In this document: positions 4,489-6,730 of the stretch, piece after piece
Numbering within the stretch: position 1 is the stretch's first letter
Layout: the number at the start of each line of letters is the position of its first letter
NCBI GenBank assembly: GCA_025963345.1
Contig: JAOPUS010000351.1
Location: forward strand, 1-6,730
Direction of reading: 5' to 3'
From: Blastococcus sp.
GTDB lineage: Bacteria; Actinomycetota; Actinomycetes; Mycobacteriales; Geodermatophilaceae
DNA: 6,730 bases
Notes under the pieces: model-generated
Told to the model about the DNA's origin: nothing
What the model saw: only the letters and a program-made list of their open reading frames with translations
Database searches by the model: none
Made by a program: the position numbers and the translations under genes

Positions 4489-6462
4489 ATGAGCGAGACG
4501 GCCACTGGAACCGACAGCGCGACCGCCGGCCGCACGTTCCCCCCGCCCGAGCAGCTCGCTGCGCACGCGAACGTGGGGCCCGAGGTCTACGAGGAGGCTG
4601 CCGCCGACCGGCTGGCGTTCTGGGAGAAGGCGGCCCGCCGGCTGACCTGGACGCAGGACTGGGACGAGGTCCTCGACTGGAGCAATCCCCCGTTCGCGAA
4701 GTGGTTCGTCGGCGGCAAGCTCAACGTCGCCTACAACTGCGTCGACCGGCACGTCGAGGACGGCCACGGCGACCAGGTCGCCTACTACTGGGAGGGCGAG
4801 CCGGGCGACACCCGGACGATCACCTACGCCCAGCTCAAGAACGAGGTCAGCAAGGCGGCCAACGCCCTCATCGAGCTCGGTGTACAGGCCGGTGACCGGG
4901 TCGCCATCTACATGCCGATGATCCCCGAGGCGGTGATCGCCATGCTGGCCTGCGCCCGCATCGGCGCCGTCCACATGGTCGTCTTCGGCGGTTTCTCCGC
5001 CGACGCGCTGACCAGCCGGCTCGACGACTCCGGCGCCGTCCTGGTCATCACGTCCGACGGCGGCTACCGCCGCGGGGCGCCGAGCGCGCTGAAGCCGGCC
5101 GTGGACGACGCGGTCGGCCGAAGCCCCGGTGTCCGCAACGTGATCGTGGTCAAGCGCACCGGGCAGGACGTCGAGTGGACCGACGGACGCGACCTCTGGT
5201 GGGACGACGTCGTCGACCGGCAGTCCACCGAGCACGACCCGGAGTCGTTCGACGCCGAGCACCCGCTCTACATCATGTACACGTCCGGGACGACGGCGAA
5301 GCCGAAGGGGATCCTGCACACCACCGGCGGGTACCTGACCCAGGTCGCCTACACCCACTGGGCGACCTTCGACATCAAGCCCGATGACGACGTGTTCTGG
5401 ACCGCGGCCGACGTCGGCTGGGTCACCGGGCACAGCTACATCGTGTACGGCCCCCTGGCCAACCGGGCCACGTCGGTCATGTACGAGGGCACACCGGAGA
5501 CCCCGCACCGGGGCCGCTGGTTCGAGCTCATCGAGAAGTACGGCGTCACCATCCTGTACACCGCGCCCACCGTGATCCGGACCTTCATGAAGTGGGGCGA
5601 GGAGGTGCCGGCCGCCTTCGACCTGTCCAGCCTGCGGCTGCTGGGGTCGGTCGGTGAACCGATCAACCCCGAGGCCTGGCTCTGGTACCACGAGCACATC
5701 GGCGGCGGCCGCTGCCCGATCATGGACACCTGGTGGCAGACCGAGACCGGCGCGCACATGATCACCCCGCTGCCCGGTGTCACGACGCTCAAGCCGGGCT
5801 CGGCCCAGCGCCCGTTCCCCGGCATCTCGGCCAAGGTCGTGGACGACGAGGGCAACGAGCTCACCAACGACTCCACCGGACTGCTCGTCCTCACCGAGCC
5901 GTGGCCGTCGATGCTGCGCACCATCTGGGGCGACGACGAGCGTTACGTGGACACCTACTGGTCGCGGTTCGGGAAGACGGTCTACTTCGCCGGGGACGGC
6001 GCCAAGGTCGATGAGGACGGCGACATCTGGCTGCTCGGCCGGGTGGACGACGTCATGAACGTGTCCGGTCACCGCATCTCCACGACCGAGGTGGAGTCGA
6101 GCCTGGTCGGCCACCCGTCGGTCGCCGAGGCCGCCGTCGTCGGTGCCAGCGACCCCACGACCGGGCAGGGCATCGTCGCGTTCGTGATCCTGCGTGGGAC
6201 CGTCAGCGAGGAGGACGCCGCCGGCGACGAGCTGGTGCAGACGCTGCGTACCCACGTGGCCAGGGACATCGGCCCGATCGCCAAGCCGCGCCAGATCATG
6301 GTCGTCGAGGAGCTGCCCAAGACCCGCTCGGGCACGATCATGCGCCGGCTGCTGCGCGACGTCGCGGAGAACCGCGAGGTCGGCGACGTCACCACGCTGG
6401 CCGACTCCACGGTCATGGACCTGATCTCGTCGGGCCTGAAGGAAGGCAAGTCGGAGGACTGA
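4489..6462 (+). CDS. acsA: Acetyl-CoA synthetase (acetate-CoA ligase, AMP-forming)
   Basis: The protein has 657 residues, full length for the family. It converts acetate, ATP and CoA to acetyl-CoA, AMP and PPi through acetyl-AMP in the cytoplasm. The N-terminal domain includes FVGGKLNVAYNCVDRH (73-88). The ATP-binding loop is YTSGTTAKPKG (264-274), followed by ADVGWVTGHSYIVYGPLA (307-324), GSVGEPINPEAW (386-397) and DTWWQTETG (413-421), where W416 corresponds to the tryptophan that closes the acetate pocket. The hinge and C-terminal domain follow: GRVDDVMNVSGHR (517-529), with D520 as the hinge residue. The final catalytic motif reads PKTRSGT (610-616) instead of PKTRSGK: Thr616 (codon ACG, 6334-6336) replaces the lysine required for acetate adenylation and acetylated by Pat-type enzymes. 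Everything else looks functional. The identity is very secure; whether this copy has normal activity is open. Confidence 0.96.
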   Translation: MSETATGTDSATAGRTFPPPEQLAAHANVGPEVYEEAAADRLAFWEKAARRLTWTQDWDEVLDWSNPPFAKWFVGGKLNVAYNCVDRHVEDGHGDQVAYYWEGEPGDTRTITYAQLKNEVSKAANALIELGVQAGDRVAIYMPMIPEAVIAMLACARIGAVHMVVFGGFSADALTSRLDDSGAVLVITSDGGYRRGAPSALKPAVDDAVGRSPGVRNVIVVKRTGQDVEWTDGRDLWWDDVVDRQSTEHDPESFDAEHPLYIMYTSGTTAKPKGILHTTGGYLTQVAYTHWATFDIKPDDDVFWTAADVGWVTGHSYIVYGPLANRATSVMYEGTPETPHRGRWFELIEKYGVTILYTAPTVIRTFMKWGEEVPAAFDLSSLRLLGSVGEPINPEAWLWYHEHIGGGRCPIMDTWWQTETGAHMITPLPGVTTLKPGSAQRPFPGISAKVVDDEGNELTNDSTGLLVLTEPWPSMLRTIWGDDERYVDTYWSRFGKTVYFAGDGAKVDEDGDIWLLGRVDDVMNVSGHRISTTEVESSLVGHPSVAEAAVVGASDPTTGQGIVAFVILRGTVSEEDAAGDELVQTLRTHVARDIGPIAKPRQIMVVEELPKTRSGTIMRRLLRDVAENREVGDVTTLADSTVMDLISSGLKEGKSED

Positions 6463-6490
6463 ACGACCCGGCCTCGGGCATGCTCATCGC

Positions 6491-6730
<240 letters not shown>

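Noticed and set aside
5278..5310. Gly-to-Ala change in the AcsA ATP loop (SGTTAKPKG rather than SGTTGKPKG)
   Set aside because: I recall this variant as common in actinobacterial acetyl-CoA synthetases, so it is not counted as an anomaly like the Thr616 change.
3628..6255. Long minus-strand open frame (875 codons) antisense to acsA and running into the FhuF-like region
   Set aside because: Same cause: codon bias of acsA removes stops from the opposing frame. The translation is Asp/Val/Gly/Arg-rich with no domain.

Overview
The window looks like an ordinary chromosomal segment of a high-GC Gram-positive bacterium (Actinomycetota). The grounds are very high GC with strong G/C preference at third codon positions, GTG as well as ATG starts, and actinobacterial signatures in the acetyl-CoA synthetase and HflX proteins. 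A Pseudonocardiales- or Geodermatophilales-like host is plausible, but the sequence does not settle the family. I see no tRNA, rRNA, CRISPR array, insertion sequence, phage gene or origin.

Layout, left to right. (1) The last 54 codons of a short-chain dehydrogenase/reductase (SDR, +) overlap by ATGA a divergent QueA-like protein (+). (2) A 150-bp gap with several perfect short hairpins leads into an HflX-type GTPase (+). (3) HflX converges on a TetR-family regulator (-) with only 7 bp between the stop codons. (4) The TetR gene is divergent from a GNAT acetyltransferase (+), and a perfect 6-4-6 inverted repeat lies between them. (5) The GNAT gene converges, again with a 7-bp gap, on a FhuF-like 2Fe-2S protein (-). 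(6) The FhuF-like gene is divergent from acsA, acetyl-CoA synthetase (+), and a long imperfect dyad in the shared upstream region includes the ribosome-binding site of the FhuF-like gene. (7) Just after acsA starts an ArfB-type peptidyl-tRNA hydrolase (+), cut by the window end.

The genes do not form one pathway. SDR plus QueA-like is a translationally coupled pair and may act together. TetR plus GNAT is a regulator/target-type divergent pair. HflX and ArfB both act on stalled ribosomes but belong to different transcription units. AcsA activates acetate to acetyl-CoA.

Two points deserve most attention. The AcsA C-terminal motif reads PKTRSGT where PKTRSGK is expected, so the lysine needed for adenylation and targeted by protein acetylation is replaced by threonine. 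The QueA-like protein keeps the QueA scaffold but has changed several of its most conserved motifs, which raises the question of whether it does something other than classical queuosine synthesis. I found no strong evidence for a wholly new multi-gene system.
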